Shown here one piece after another: positions 46,369-58,419 of a DNA stretch of 64,000 bases. The first letter of the stretch is position 1. Every line of letters begins with the position of its first letter. This DNA comes from Salvator merianae (taxonomy: Eukaryota; Chordata; Lepidosauria; Squamata; Teiidae), in assembly GCA_003586115.2 (NCBI GenBank), contig QVOM02000103.1, forward strand, positions 434,001-498,000, read 5' to 3'. Position numbers and translations under genes: made by a program. Below the pieces are notes generated by a model. That model did no database searches. It worked only from the letters and a program-made list of their open reading frames with translations, and was not told the origin of the DNA.

Positions 46369-47545
46369 TGCATGCATATTATATATTAGTTCAGTTAAAA
46401 TAAACATGTGCAAACATCCAGTATAAAGTTCTTATAATTTCACTGCTTCTCCCATATCAGAGTAGTGATTTCAGCATAAGGAGGCAATTGTGCCTGCCAA
46501 GCAGCAGGGAAGAGATCATCAGCAAGTAGAAAGGAAGAGGGATGGAGGTGTCCTTGAGAGCTGCACCCACCTAAAGAATCCCAAGATCAGGGCAACTTAT
46601 AATCTTTTCTTGTGCTATGGTGAGGCAAGAAAGGAGGGACAAGCTTCCCAAGTGGGAAAGTAGCAGTGAGCAAGGGAACACAAAAGAGATCACATAGTCT
46701 TAGTTGTGCCAGGTCAAAAGGTAACGAGATTAGCATGACAGACAATGGGTCACACAGCTATCAAATACTCCATATAACAACCAGACAGATTTGTCCTAGT
46801 AGTAAAACACTAACAATTTCCGATGTCAAGCGAGTTGCCAAACTGGATCATTCCTGCTCTCTTTTCAAGTTGAAATGATTTAAGGTCAAGAGCGCACAAA
46901 GACATCTCTTATTATAAGCTCCGTGCAGCTTATATGGCTCATTGCAAAACTGCAGGGAAATGTAATTATTACATTGGTGCTAATACTTTTCTATCTAATC
47001 TTCGCTTTCTTGTACTTTCTTGCTGCAAAAAGCCACTAAACTTTGCTTACGTGTTCTATATTGTTAAAACATAGTATCAAAGAGGAAAATGAAAAAAAGG
47101 AGGTAGCTGCAGTTTCAGCTGATAGCTTTTAAAAGTACATATTTTTTCCCTTTACATCAGCTTGAGTCAGCATAGCTCCATTGCCCACAAATTATGGTCA
47201 CCATGCTCTTCCAGCTTTTAATACAGCATAGTAGCTTCATATATGCATGCACATAAATACATATTAATTAAAAATGAGCTGATCCATATCAATTCATGCC
47301 ACATTCAAGTCTCTGGGGGGTGTTCCCCCCAACTTTTCAGTTGGGGTAATAATGCATCATGAATTATGCAGCCTCCCTCACAAATTCAACAAATGTATAA
47401 TGCTTTAACCTCAGCAAGGCAACTTGAGAACTTCTTCCCAAGGACAGCTAAAAGCCATTCTCACCTAGAATTTCCCTTTGAGGGAGAAAGAACACCAAAT
47501 CATTTCTAAAGCTCTCACTTAAAATAAACAATACTGTGTCTCCTG
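46369..47545. other. No recognised gene; possible constrained block
   Basis: 46880-47130 has no repeat signature and includes TGTAATTATTACA, a 13-bp palindrome of homeobox-site type. Function is not shown. Confidence 0.35.
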
Positions 47546-47972
47546 GGGCCTTTTCATGCTTGTTGCTAGCAAGCTTCAAGCACGCTTCCTAGCCAAGTGC
47601 ATCTGCACTAGGCAGAGGCCCGAGCAGCCGGGAGAAGCATATTGCTGCTCCCAATAGCTCCTACCTGTGGAGCACAAATTTGTCACCTCCCTGTAAGGTG
47701 CATTTGTATTTACCAGACCAGTGCAATAAACCAATCATGCCTGCACTCTGCACGGCCCTGCCAGTCACCATGGCAGTGACTGGACACTTCTCGGCCACTG
47801 CCATGGTCAGGATCAGGCAGGCTGCCAGCATTCAGACAACAAATGCTGGTAGACTGCTTGAGGTAAGTAATTTGGGCTGCGCAGCATGAACAGCATCTGC
47901 GCTGCATCATAAATTACCTCGATTGAACAGACTATATAGTCTATTCTATCATGGTAAGTGCAAAAATTTTGT
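47546..47972 (+). mobile_element. MITE, group A, right end degraded
   Basis: Left end GGGCCTTTTCATGCTTGTTG. The interior GTCACCATGGCAGTGACTGG and ACACTTCTCGGCCACTGCCA aligns with the other copies. A 14-bp palindrome AGACTATATAGTCT (47929-47942) sits in the family position before GTAAGTGCAAAAATT. The last bases of the right end are lost. Confidence 0.75.
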
Positions 47973-49140
47973 CAGAAGTCTCTGCTGTACCACCTAATTT
48001 CAGCAACCAGAAAACTGAATAATAAGAAATGTATCAGTTTCATATCTTTGTTGGTAATATATATTTCAGTTGCTAATTTGCCTTTTGGGAGCATGAGGAG
48101 GACTTTATTATCTCAGCTTGCACCTACATTGCTGAGGATAGCCTGAACATTTATAGACTAATAACTATAAGCCATTTTGCATTTTACAAGGGATGCTTAT
48201 CAATTTATACCTTTCCCATATCTATAAATCTAAACATTACATAGCTCAGAAAGTATGTTTGATTTAGAAACATTTGCAGGAAGCCCATTTCACGTTACTG
48301 TTAGTAATCAAATTTTATAACACCCTCAATATACCTAGCAATATTCAGAACAGAAACACAAAAATGTTTAACAGAGTGTCTTCTTTGAGGTGCTTACAGT
48401 TTCAGGCACCATCCAAATGTGCTATCAATAAATTGAGCCTGTGTTGAAAACATCAGAAGCACTTTAAAAACTGCTGTTGCTTTTTAACATATGCTCCTGA
48501 CTTTGCCCATTTTTCACTTCCAACTCTGCTGTTACCATCTAATGTCCGGTTGCTTGACCATCCAGTTCTACCTGTAGTCCATCCATCCTAAGATGAAGCA
48601 GGAACAGTTCCCACCAAAAATTGCAGAGTTTGACGTTAGGCTTCCCTTTCACCAATCCCAACACCTACCTTGGGGAACTGAATGAATAATAAAACTGGCA
48701 AGTGGAGGGTAAGGGAAGCAGACAAGAAGAGCAGCCCTGATCAGTGGTTTACTTTTCCAATCCAGTGAACATTCAGACTGTGTGGAGTGTTCTGATTGGT
48801 CTAATGCTGAAACCTTATGAGTCCAAAGCAAGGGATGAGGCAATAGTCTGATGACAATGGCAAGAACTCTGCCCTTGTGCCTTCTGGAATACTTTGCTAA
48901 ATGCTGCTCCCAGTGCAAATGCAATTGTGAAGTGCATGGATTTGACTTTCCAGTGATTTTCATCATAAAGTAGTTTTCCATCATGTGGAAGACAATCTAG
49001 AAGACAAGAGTAAGAAGATATGTATAGAACAGGGACGTGATGCTGTGAATGAAATTGCTCTGCACTATCCCTTCTTATGCCAACTCTTTCCTCTTCTCTC
49101 TATTTCTAAGACAGCTGTGATTACACAATTGTCCCTCAAG
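47973..49140. other. No recognised gene
   Basis: A minus-strand frame of 111 codons (48649-48984) has no family feature. Otherwise unassigned. Confidence 0.4.
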
Positions 49141-49745
49141 CCCTTTCCCTACTGGTAATGAGTGCTGCATTCTGTACTAGTTCCAGCTTCCAGACCATTT
49201 TCAAGGGTAGCCCCATGTAGGGAGCATTACAGTAGTCTAATCTGGAGATTACCAGAGTAGGGTTCACCATAGCCAAGTTGTCCCTACCCAAGAAAGACCA
49301 AAGCTGGTGAACCAGTCAGAGATACAGGTAGACTCTCCTGGCTACTGCTGCCACATAGGTATCAAATGACAGTGACGAATCCAGGAGCACCCCCCGATCA
49401 CACACCTGCTCTTTCTGGGGCAGAACAACCCCATCTAGAATCAGGTACCTCTTAACTTCTTGGACTTGGGACCCCATGACACAAAATATCCCCATTTGTC
49501 TGGATTCAGTTTCAATTTATTGGTCCACATCCAGCCCATCATTGCTTCCAGACGGTGCTCAAGCATCTGAAGTGCCTTCCCTGACTATGAAGAAATGAAG
49601 AGATAGGGTGGATGTCTTCATCTTACTGATTGTACCTCACTCCAAAACTCCTAATGTCCTCTCCCAGCAGCTTCATATAAATGTTAAAAAACATAGGAGT
49701 CAAAACTGACCCCTGGAGGACTCCAAAAGCAAGTTCCCAGAGCAT
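49141..49745 (-). mobile_element. LINE reverse transcriptase C-terminal remnant, CR1/L2 group
   Basis: On the minus strand, in 5' to 3' order: a GSVL-PMFFNIYMKLLGED-like block (about 49670-49720), RLEAMMGWMWTNKLKLNPD (about 49500-49560), a DSSLSFDT-type stretch, and LVISRLDYCNAPYMGLPLK then LELVQNAAL (about 49150-49250). These are the palm/thumb and post-RT motifs of this clade. Frames shift between blocks and no 3' tail is recognisable. Confidence 0.85.
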
Positions 49746-50046
49746 TAAACAAACTAGTTTTGTAAAATATTTGCAACAGCCGCAAATATTTTGGGCATAC
49801 TAGATGAAACATCATCCAAACTCAGCATTTTAGATCATAACTTACAAGTAAAATAAAATAAAATAAACTCTATTACATCTGCAACTAAACAGGCATTTTA
49901 TTCCATTAAATTCTGCATTGCATTACTGCCTACAGCGGTTATGTTTCTTCGGAAACATAGTATATAGCATGCTCTAAGAATTCAGAACTTTATTTTAAAG
50001 ATTCACAGCCTGGCACATTTTGCTTCCAAGATTAGATTTATGATGA

Positions 50047-50080
<34 letters not shown>

Positions 50081-51630
50081 ATAGGTAAAACTAATGCAAT
50101 TCTCCAAATTTCATCACAATGTACAGATGAGCTATGCAGATATCTAGGTAGCTATTGCAGTGTTAGAGGGGGCAGGATAACAGAATGTGAAAGAGTAAGT
50201 TATATCTGCATAGTTTAACAGGATATTTAATTTTTTAATTTTAATTTTTAATAAAATTTTATTGTTATCTAGCTGAGGAACAGAGTAACTGTCATATAAA
50301 AGAATATTTGTTGGGCTTCATTGATCAGGAAGCAGTAGTCTCTGGGAAACTCAAACAAGTATCAGATTTGAACAAACACTCCTTGGAAAAGGAGCGTATG
50401 AATGTTTTAAATAAATAGGTTTAACTGATAATGTTCAAAAGTAGTGGCTCATGACTAGAACAGTGCGTGAGGGAGGCAGCGCAAATTAAATGCTCAATTT
50501 TACCCACTGAAAACAAGACCTGGTGAACAATTAATAGGGTCCCTGTTCAGGTGGATGAAAAGCAAAGTACCAAGGCACACCGTTGCTTTGTTTTCTCTGA
50601 ACCATCCACTGCCATTATTGCCTAAAGAATGGGTTTGGATTCCTTTATTATTTACTGACTAGCTTTGATTCGATCATTATTGAAATAGACCTCCATGAGA
50701 TCCATCAAAGCTTAAGGTTCCCCTTAAGTCAAGGTACTTGGCTAATATGTTTTATCATCTGAGACAGAAAAGTCCACAACTGTCACTTCTTGGAATAAAA
50801 AAAAATCCGATAAAAAGTTCTGCTTAAAACACATGGCTTCTGCCAACTTATCAGAATCCAAACTAGTTGTTTCAAAACACAGTCTATTAAAAAAAGAGAG
50901 AGAGAGATCCAGAAGAGACCAGTGAAAACCACACAAAATTAGTTTTAGAAGTGCAATGGATCTGCCCTCAGTGCGGACATATAAAGGCCCTCTAAAGGAC
51001 AGTGTCTAAAACTGAAAAATATAAAGATCTGTTCTTTGTCAAATTCTTTCTCATTACACAAGGGCAAGCAGACTCTTGATGAAATTAAAAGGCAGTCAAT
51101 TTAAAATGAATAAAAGGAAATAGATTTTTAGCAGCATGTAATTACCATAAGCATAGCTCACTCCTTCAAAAGGCATTCATTATTAAGGAAAATAGATTGG
51201 TAAGATTAAATAAATTATAAGGAGCAAACCTCACACTTGCTCAACTACTGAAACGAGAACAAAAAAATTTCTCTTGATTGCCCAGAATTTTTTAATTGAA
51301 GAATGTGTGATATTGTCAATTATGCAGCTTTGAGGCATGCCATAAAGGTCATCCAGCACCAAATCTGATGAACCTCTGGTTATGTTCCATAACTGCCATC
51401 TCAAGACTTAACCTTTTTTCACATTAGCAGGAGATAAATGAACCTGGTCTTCAGGAATGCACTTTTGCCATTGTGGAAGTTACATCATGTGCAAACCAGT
51501 CAGAGTTCCAGAGCACGGTCTACAGTCAAATGAAGGCTCCTTTTTGCTGGTAGTAAGCAAGTCTTGGTGCTTTCATGGTAGATTTCTGGAAACCAAGGTT
51601 GTGGCTGTGTGACTGTGTGGCTGTGTGGCT
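49746..51630. other. No recognised gene
   Basis: A run of 21 T lies at 50047-50067. The AT-rich segment 51000-51400 looks unique. No repeat ends seen. Confidence 0.45.
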
Positions 51631-51632
51631 GT

Positions 51633-51770
51633 GGTTGCATCCAAACATTGCTTACTTATTCTGCTATATTTGGATACTCCAGAATAAAGGATGGATATTC
51701 CAGAATATTCATGCTTTATTCCAGAATATCCAAATACAGTGGAATAAGTAAGCGATGTCTGGATGCAACC
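51633..51770. mobile_element. Palindromic MITE inside a TG-rich tract
   Basis: GGTTGCATCCAAACATTGCT at the left returns as the inverted right end GGTTGCATCCAGACATCGCT, and the fold continues through TTACTTATTC, ATTTGGATA and CCAGAATAAAG to the centre. The element is 138 bp. TG/CTGTGTG simple sequence flanks both sides, which hides any target duplication. Confidence 0.85.
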
Positions 51771-51774
51771 CATG

Positions 51775-53985
51775 TCTGTGTGTCTACATCTGTGTCTGTG
51801 TCTGTAAAATTTAATCCTTCTGTTTAAATATTCTATATGTAGTCTATGGTTGGCCAGTGTTCCTCTGTGGTCTATATATTATATGGTCAATTGATTTGCC
51901 TCATTAGTTTCTTCCTCCTCAAAAATTTCATAAGTCATGTCACAGAGTGAAAACTATAAAGAAATGGATGGATACAATTTAAGTCTGAAGAGGGGAGAAA
52001 AGGAGGGAAAGAGAGAAGGGCTCCAACCAGACTGAAAACTGGGGAAGATGCATATACAAGGAGGGTGGCCTCAGCGTGAGTGTTAGTGTGAGGTTCAGAC
52101 TGTATCCACAATGAGGAAATACATTCCTGAGGGATGCAGCATCCGCATCCAGGTGGTGCCCCTGGGCATGCAGCATGCCTCCAAGAGTCATTATGCAAGA
52201 AGAATTGAGGGCCTTCAGGTGCTCTTGACATCACTGCCATAAAGACAAATGACAGCAGCATGAGTGACTAACTGAGCTGCTCTCTGAATATCCCAATTTC
52301 AGGATGTACAGAAAATAGCCAGCTTCCAGAGCCATTTCCGGAATGTCCTGAAACAGGATTGTGATGTAACTTTGCCGCCAGGAAGCTCTCAAAAAAATTG
52401 TGTGGAGGTCAAGCATATGGTCTCTGGGACAGGAAGAAATGCTCAAGTCCAGTAGGCACTACAATCCTAACATGGGGATGCAGCCTGAATGCGTGGGGAA
52501 AGGCAACTCAGAAGCATTGCTGAGAGGGAAAATAGAAATCTGTTGGGTTCCTGTAGATCAACATTTAAAGAGGAAGGAAAGTTGATAATATTCTTGAAAA
52601 GAACTGTGAACATCACCATACCTCCAGAATAACAGTAAGCTCACCTGCATCAGGTGATCTTGTTACTCCAAGTCCCAAGCTCCATCAAAGAAACAGGACA
52701 GCATGCAACCAAATTTCCCAGTACAGAGTAAGGAATTCGTAGGTTTATCCAAACTGGCTGGGATCCCAGAGGAAAGCTAGGAGGGGCAGAGTGCAAGCAG
52801 CCTACGTAGAATGGCAGTACACTATCTGGGAGTATTGACAGAAAACCACCTATTCTTGACTGGTTGTCAAGAACAAGGATTCAGCACCTGGTTATATGTA
52901 AAAGCAAATATTCCACACATTCTTTTACTACCACCCTAAGCACAAAATATAAAATGAGGCAGTTCGTTTGGAGATTTTCTTCTTTTCATTGACCTGAGAA
53001 AATTATTTCTTTCACTAAACAAAACAAAACAAACTGGCAGTTCCACCATTTTTATGTGCAGTACCAAATTTATGTTAGAAGTGAGACATTTCCAAGGTCT
53101 AAATCATGATAGCAGTCATCTTTTTTAACCTGGCTAGCATTTGATACCTATGAAGCAACACCTCCAATAGATTCAAAAACTGACAAATTTAATTACTGAG
53201 CTTTTGCTGCATGCTATATTTTTTGCCCATTTTGTTGAGATAGTATAAACTGTAAATCCCTTTCCCATATTGCTCTAGATCTGGGAGTTCTTCAAACTGT
53301 ATATTGGAACAGTTTATATTTTTAGCCAGTAAAACTTTTATATTATCCAAAGGCATCAAGTCTTTCAGTAAAATTAATTTCTTCAGTTCAACAACTAAGC
53401 AGTTGTCTCTAACTTTTGGTTTAACTTTTCAGTAACTGCCAAGTTCATGTTCTTAGCTTAAAAAAGGTAAATATACATTTTAATTAATTGCTTTATTTTT
53501 CCACATTTATATACATTGTTCATCTTATCTTTTCCCTAAACCTGTGCTTAAGGCAGAGAAAGAGAGACTGTCTTAAATGGTGTGATCACACGGGGGGGAG
53601 GGGCATCTATTTTCTGGGGACATCGCCCCAACTGTGGACAAAGGAAAAAACCCACATCACAGAGTTTTTTAAAAAGGTGGCTTATCTTTTCTTCCTTCCT
53701 CGTCATCACCTTCCTTTCTCGCCCCCATAGGCTATGGGCAGTCAATTTTCTGTGGACCTGATTGGTTGGCAGCTATAGCTCTGGGATTGGCTAGGACCCT
53801 CTGTAGCCTCCTGCCTCACACACCCCAAACAGGATAAGTCAGTCAAAAGTGATATTTTCACATCTGCAAAAGGGATGCACAAATAAAGGCTTGTGGGCAT
53901 GTTAAGTGTTTTTTTATATATTGTCCATCTGTCCGTAGAGCCTCAAAAACACCCCAGAAGTGCCCATTTTAGTATGTCTGATCAC
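51775..53985. other. No recognised gene
   Basis: AAAAC units at about 53018-53033. The segment 52060-52680 is less AT-rich but I recognise nothing in it. Confidence 0.4.
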
Positions 53986-53989
53986 ACTG

Positions 53990-54066
53990 AAAATCTCTTG
54001 AGCAAGAGAGTGTTTGAACCCAGGTCTTCCTGGCCATAGTTTAACCAATACAACACATTGGTTTTC
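53990..54066 (-). mobile_element. tRNA-derived SINE head, minus strand
   Basis: GTTTGAACCCAGGTCTTCCT, GGCCATAGTTTAACCAATAC and AACACATTGGTTTTC are the reverse of the squamate SINE promoter head: an A-box region AAACCAATGTGTTGTATTGG and a B box of GGGTTCAAAC type. The body on the left is not recognisable, so only the polymerase III promoter part is called. Confidence 0.65.
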
Positions 54067-55470
54067 TGTTGCTCTTGATGTCAAGGCTAGGGCTGGATCT
54101 CCACTTACTTCTTTGGAGGTGCTGTGATCACCACCTGACAGGAATCTTCTCATCTCCTTTTCAGAGTGAGGAGGCATTTTTCAAAGTGGCACTCTGAGGC
54201 ACCTGCATAGGGAGGGCAAAATTGCACCCACACAAATTGGTGCCTCCACCAGCAATTGGACCCAGAAATGAGGCAACACGGTCACAAGTTGCTTTCTGCC
54301 ACCATCACCATGTGTGGGGATGTGGCAGCAGAAGGTGCAATAGAGGGCACCTGAGTCTGAAAGTACAGAGGTAGCCATAGGTTTATCTTATAGAAAGTAA
54401 AAGTGTCCAGAGAGGATTGCATCCACACTGTGAAGGCAAGGCCAGTCGATCAGTGGTTCCTCAGAGACAAAATCACATTGTTGAAAGCTCCCAGACTGCA
54501 TTAAACAAGTGAAGCCAGTGTTTCCAACCATGTAAAAATAAAATCATGCTGTACAAAACCCATGAAATACAAGGAATGACTATACTGAAATGGGCTGCTT
54601 AGTTTTCTTTTTGTGATAGCAGTGAATTTTGTGTATCGCTCTTCTGTTCGGGAAAGTACATAAATTGTGAATATTCTTTGCATTAAAGGAGGAATTCACA
54701 CAGACTCCCCCAAATGCATCAGCTTGCAATTTGTAGCAGAAATAATTTAACCTGATTGCTAAGATTCCTTTAGTTACATCTCTTGAATTATTCATACATA
54801 GTTTGCTACTATTTTGTCATTATTCATCTGCTTTTATTAGCATCTCCACTAAAGTACTAAGGAAGTATTTGAAAAACAAAAGCAAGAGGGTGGAGATGCT
54901 TGGTCAGTGAAAATATACAAATGCAGTGTGACATTATAAGGCAGCTTTTGCATACACACCATACGTTTATGCTGTGGAGATCAATCTTGCCTCAGAACAA
55001 GTGTTCCACACCTGAATTTCATCAGTTAATGTGGAACATGCTGATGGCCATCTGTTCAATGGCTGCCCCACAGCTGCGCAACATAGGCATACCTTTAAGG
55101 CCAATAAGCAATCTTTCCCTGGCCACAAAGTTGCAGGCTGGAGGCATGTTCCACAGACCCAGAGCCCCATCTTCTGGAGCCTGGTCCAATGTCAACAGGC
55201 TCTGGGACCGGTCTTGGGCCATTCCTGCCACTACCAACTGTCTGCACAGTATGGCAAGAACTGGAACCTTGCCTGACCTGTGCAAAGACTGCTTCCAAGT
55301 AATCCCTGCTTACAGTGTTTCTGGATAGAGGTTCTGCATGAGGGGACAAGACATTTGCTGGGACTGTGTGGCCACCATGAGCCGCAGAAGACCAAGGACT
55401 TCCATGACATGTACTCGCATGCATACCCAGTGGTCCCAGTACTATGGTTGTGTTAAGCAGGAGTTCAACG
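54067..55470. other. No recognised gene
   Basis: The 54900-55470 part is less AT-rich, with overlapping frames on both strands up to 142 codons, none with family features. It could be an unrecognised repeat. Confidence 0.4.
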
Positions 55471-55472
55471 AG

Positions 55473-55897
55473 CCTGAACCACTCAAAGAGAGTGAGGAAT
55501 TAATATACTTCATTCCGTCATTTCTGAGATGGTTTGGAGGAGAGAAAGAGAGCAGGTGAATGAAAGGTACATGCAGGATGGAGTTAAAATGGCAGCAGCA
55601 CTCATCTGCCCTCTTTCCGGTCTCTCCTGTGGCCTGACTTTTCCCCCAATAAGCATTGCACCTGGGAGATTGTGGGGTTATGATATCATTGCAGGGCCCA
55701 CAATTATTCCACATCCCCTGTCCTCTCCCTGGTCTCTGCTAAGCCCAGATGGGGCAAAACCAGGCAAATGCTGCTGTTATTTTAACACTGTCCTGGATAT
55801 ATCTTTCACTCACCTGCCTTCTGTCCTCTTTCCCAAACTGTCACAGATATGAGGGGAGGAATTGATTAATCGTCTCACCCTCTTAGAGTGGTTCAGG
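55473..55897. mobile_element. Foldback element, 425 bp
   Basis: Left CCTGAACCACTCAAAGAGAG and inverted right CCTGAACCACTCTAAGAGGG begin arms of about 130 bp. GAATTAAT/GATTAAT, ATGGTTTGG/CAGTTTGG, GCAGGTGAATGAAAGGTA/GCAGGTGAGTGAAAGATA and GTTAAAATGGCAGCAGC recur in order. I see no clear target duplication, so the superfamily is open. Confidence 0.75.
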
Positions 55898-57006
55898 TAC
55901 ATTGAATTCCTGTTCGACAGCACACATTTGGCATGGTCCAAAACAGATATGCAGATGTTGCTTAAGAGAGCAGAAAATGAGGTAAAATAATCTACTCTAA
56001 TAAGAAATAATGATAATAAGAAAGAAGAAAAGTATTTGGCTTATCTAATAAAGAAGCCATCAAACAGTGATCCATTCTTTGTTGACCATCTCAAGATAGT
56101 TTTTTTTCTTACTTAGCAGATTCTGTTTACAGATCCCAAAGCAAGTAGACAATATTCTCTAATGATGCTTGCAAATAAAGAATGCATAATTAAAGAGCTG
56201 TGGAGCCAATTTAGCTAACACAGAGAACTAAAGTCACAACGCCACAGCCACAGGACACAAGTAACACAGCATCACAGGTACTACCTATTCAAATGCAGCA
56301 TGAGAGCACATACCATTTGACTTCCCAAGCAGTCACTGCATCACTTTGGGCACAACATTCAAGATGCTTTCTGGTTGCCCACCCAACAGCCAGAAAGCAC
56401 TTCCATCTCCATGATGGGATATAAATTTGGCCAGTGGAAGCTTTCTGGTGTGCCAACATGATAGATCCAACAGGTGCAGAATCAACATGATACATGTGTG
56501 TAGCACCAGTCTAAGCTGAAATGTTACACTGCGAATGAACACCGATGTTCTTCTGTCAGAAATCACTGACTCTAATTCCAACTAGATGAGTAGCTTCATA
56601 GGTAAAAACAGTACCTCTTTAGAGGAACAGAAGACTGTATTGGAGGTGAGTACATGTGAGATTTTGCACAGCTGTTGTAAGGTATGAAAAAAGAAAGAAC
56701 AATGGGCTTGGGGCAAAACACTTTTATGACATCAATTTCATTTTAAAATGTGATTAAAAACAAGGTACAATTGCTGCACTCTGAAGCCAAATGTTTGCTG
56801 CAACAAAGGTCATGTCTCCACTTAACATGAAGGACGTTATTGAAAAGGGTATTAGATGCCACATCTCCATACCCAGTGGCAAGAAGCACCCTTGATGAGT
56901 TCCACAGCACCATGAAGGACTGGAAGTACCCAATAGTTGGACATATTCCATATAATCTTTAAAGATCACATCAAGAGCACTGCCTTATATTGCAGGTGTA
57001 TTCAAC
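55898..57006. other. No recognised gene or repeat
   Basis: Nothing assignable beyond unique-looking sequence. Confidence 0.45.
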
Positions 57007-57009
57007 AAT

Positions 57010-57604
57010 GGGCGTTTTTGCACTTACCATAGTGGAGCGGTTTCATTAGCAAGCTTCAGGCCGGTGAAGATCGAGTCCGTTGAGTGCTATACGCACTTGC
57101 CAGCAATGGAAATGACTCCAAGCTGACCAGCAGAGGGAGCAGTGCGAATGGGAATCCACTAGGCAGGAAGGGAGGTCAGGAATCATAGAGGCACGAATGT
57201 GAACATAAAGCTAGTAATCCGAAACATAGAGCTACAAACTTAGAGCTACTACTTTCAAGTTAGAGCAGCTCTTTCCGGAGCTGTCTTTGAAATGGCAGCT
57301 GAGGTGCGAAGCTGGAAGGGCAAACCAGGTTGTGAAGCAGCAGACAGCACCTGCGCAGCCCCGCCAGCCCCTCCCTGCCACCATTTTGAACCAGGAAGCA
57401 GTGCAAACGCACCTCCCCTGATCTGCGCTTGATCGCACAGGTTGAAATCAAGACAGCAAATTACCTGTCTAGCCTACCCCAGCTTCAGGTACGTATCAGG
57501 TGCACCTCAGTGAGAATCGGGACTGCTGCACGTGTGTGCGAGTGCGAATCCTGCGTTCTAGCGAGTGGACAAGAACGTTCCTCTCGCGAAGTGTGAAAAG
57601 GCCC
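57010..57604 (+). mobile_element. MITE, group B, complete and CpG-rich
   Basis: Left end GGGCGTTTTTGCACTTACC; right end, inverted, GGGCCTTTTCACACTTCGCG. Flanks AAT and ATT agree in 2 of 3 positions. The interior CAGCACCTGCGCAGCCCCGC, ACCATTTTGAACCAGGAAGC and CTAGCGAGTGGACAAGAACG aligns with 12936-13446. Many CpG sites are intact, indicating a younger copy. No coding frame. Confidence 0.85.
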
Positions 57605-58260
57605 ATTCTTTCCTTCCAATTTGCAACTATATTCTAACAAATGCCAAATGTCATCAAACTATAACTGATACATGGTTAATCAGCTCCTCACTATACAAAT
57701 TTCTGTTTTCTTTACTAAAAATATTTAATTGCATAATTGTGACTTACTGAATGAAAATTGAAGCACAGTTGGTTGCTTATAATCTGAGCTAATGAAAAAA
57801 AATGTGACTAAAACCATATTTTAGTGTGGTTTTCTACACTAGTAATGGTATGACTGCATACTACACTCAGTGTGACAATGATGAAACCTTTTGACAAAAG
57901 TTAAAAGCTAAGTACAGTTCAGAGTGATGAAAGTATACCATGTGCAGGATTAAACCTGGTCCAGGCAGCCAGTGGCCCAAGAAAATGATCATCCACATTG
58001 CAGACAGCCTGGCCCAGTCCAACCATGGAGGCTGGAAATGAAATACACTTCTGGAACTGCTTCTGGGCAGGACTGCCAACTTTGACTAAAAATCAGACAA
58101 ATATCAGATACACTTTTTTCTTTTTTTTCTTTCTGTATGGCTAGGATAATTAGTCTGGCTGTGCCGGAGAAAATGGTGTCATACTTCTTGGTCCTGATAT
58201 ACAAGACCAGCCTGGAAAGCTGTGTGGACCACTTATAAGTGTCCACTGTTGGAGTGGGCT
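57605..58260. other. No recognised gene
   Basis: AT-rich, then a unique-looking segment before the LINE. Upstream LINE parts may be present at 57990-58260 but no motif is readable. Confidence 0.35.
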
Positions 58261-58264
58261 ATGT

Positions 58265-58413
58265 GCCCTTTTTGCACTGTTGCCCAGTCCAACACCTCAT
58301 CTGAGGAGGATGAAGCATCTATTGGGAGGCTTCCCAGTAGAATGGTCTACGCTGCAGATGAGGCTTTCCAAGGGGTCTACTAGGTCAGTCTACTCAACCA
58401 GTGCAGAAAAGGC
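58265..58413. mobile_element. Short MITE inserted at the LINE fragment edge
   Basis: GCCCTTTTTGCACTG at the left and, inverted, GCCTTTTCTGCACTGG at the right are terminal repeats. GTAGAATGGTCTACG lies in the centre. Directly right of it the LINE frame resumes (KPLLEAQMASV). Confidence 0.6.
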
Positions 58414-58419
58414 TTTAAA

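Noticed and set aside
46087..46389. Lys-rich 100-codon frame resembling a basic nuclear protein
   Set aside because: The basic stretch is produced by an A/G-rich simple tract and the end by a CA microsatellite.
53562..53990. GTGTGATCACAC at 53570 and TCTGATCACACTGA near 53970 as possible ends of an element
   Set aside because: The first is self-palindromic and the second matches only a few bases. No longer arms or target duplication.
54900..55424. Overlapping frames on both strands up to 142 codons
   Set aside because: Less AT-rich sequence lowers stop density; none of the frames carries a recognisable motif.
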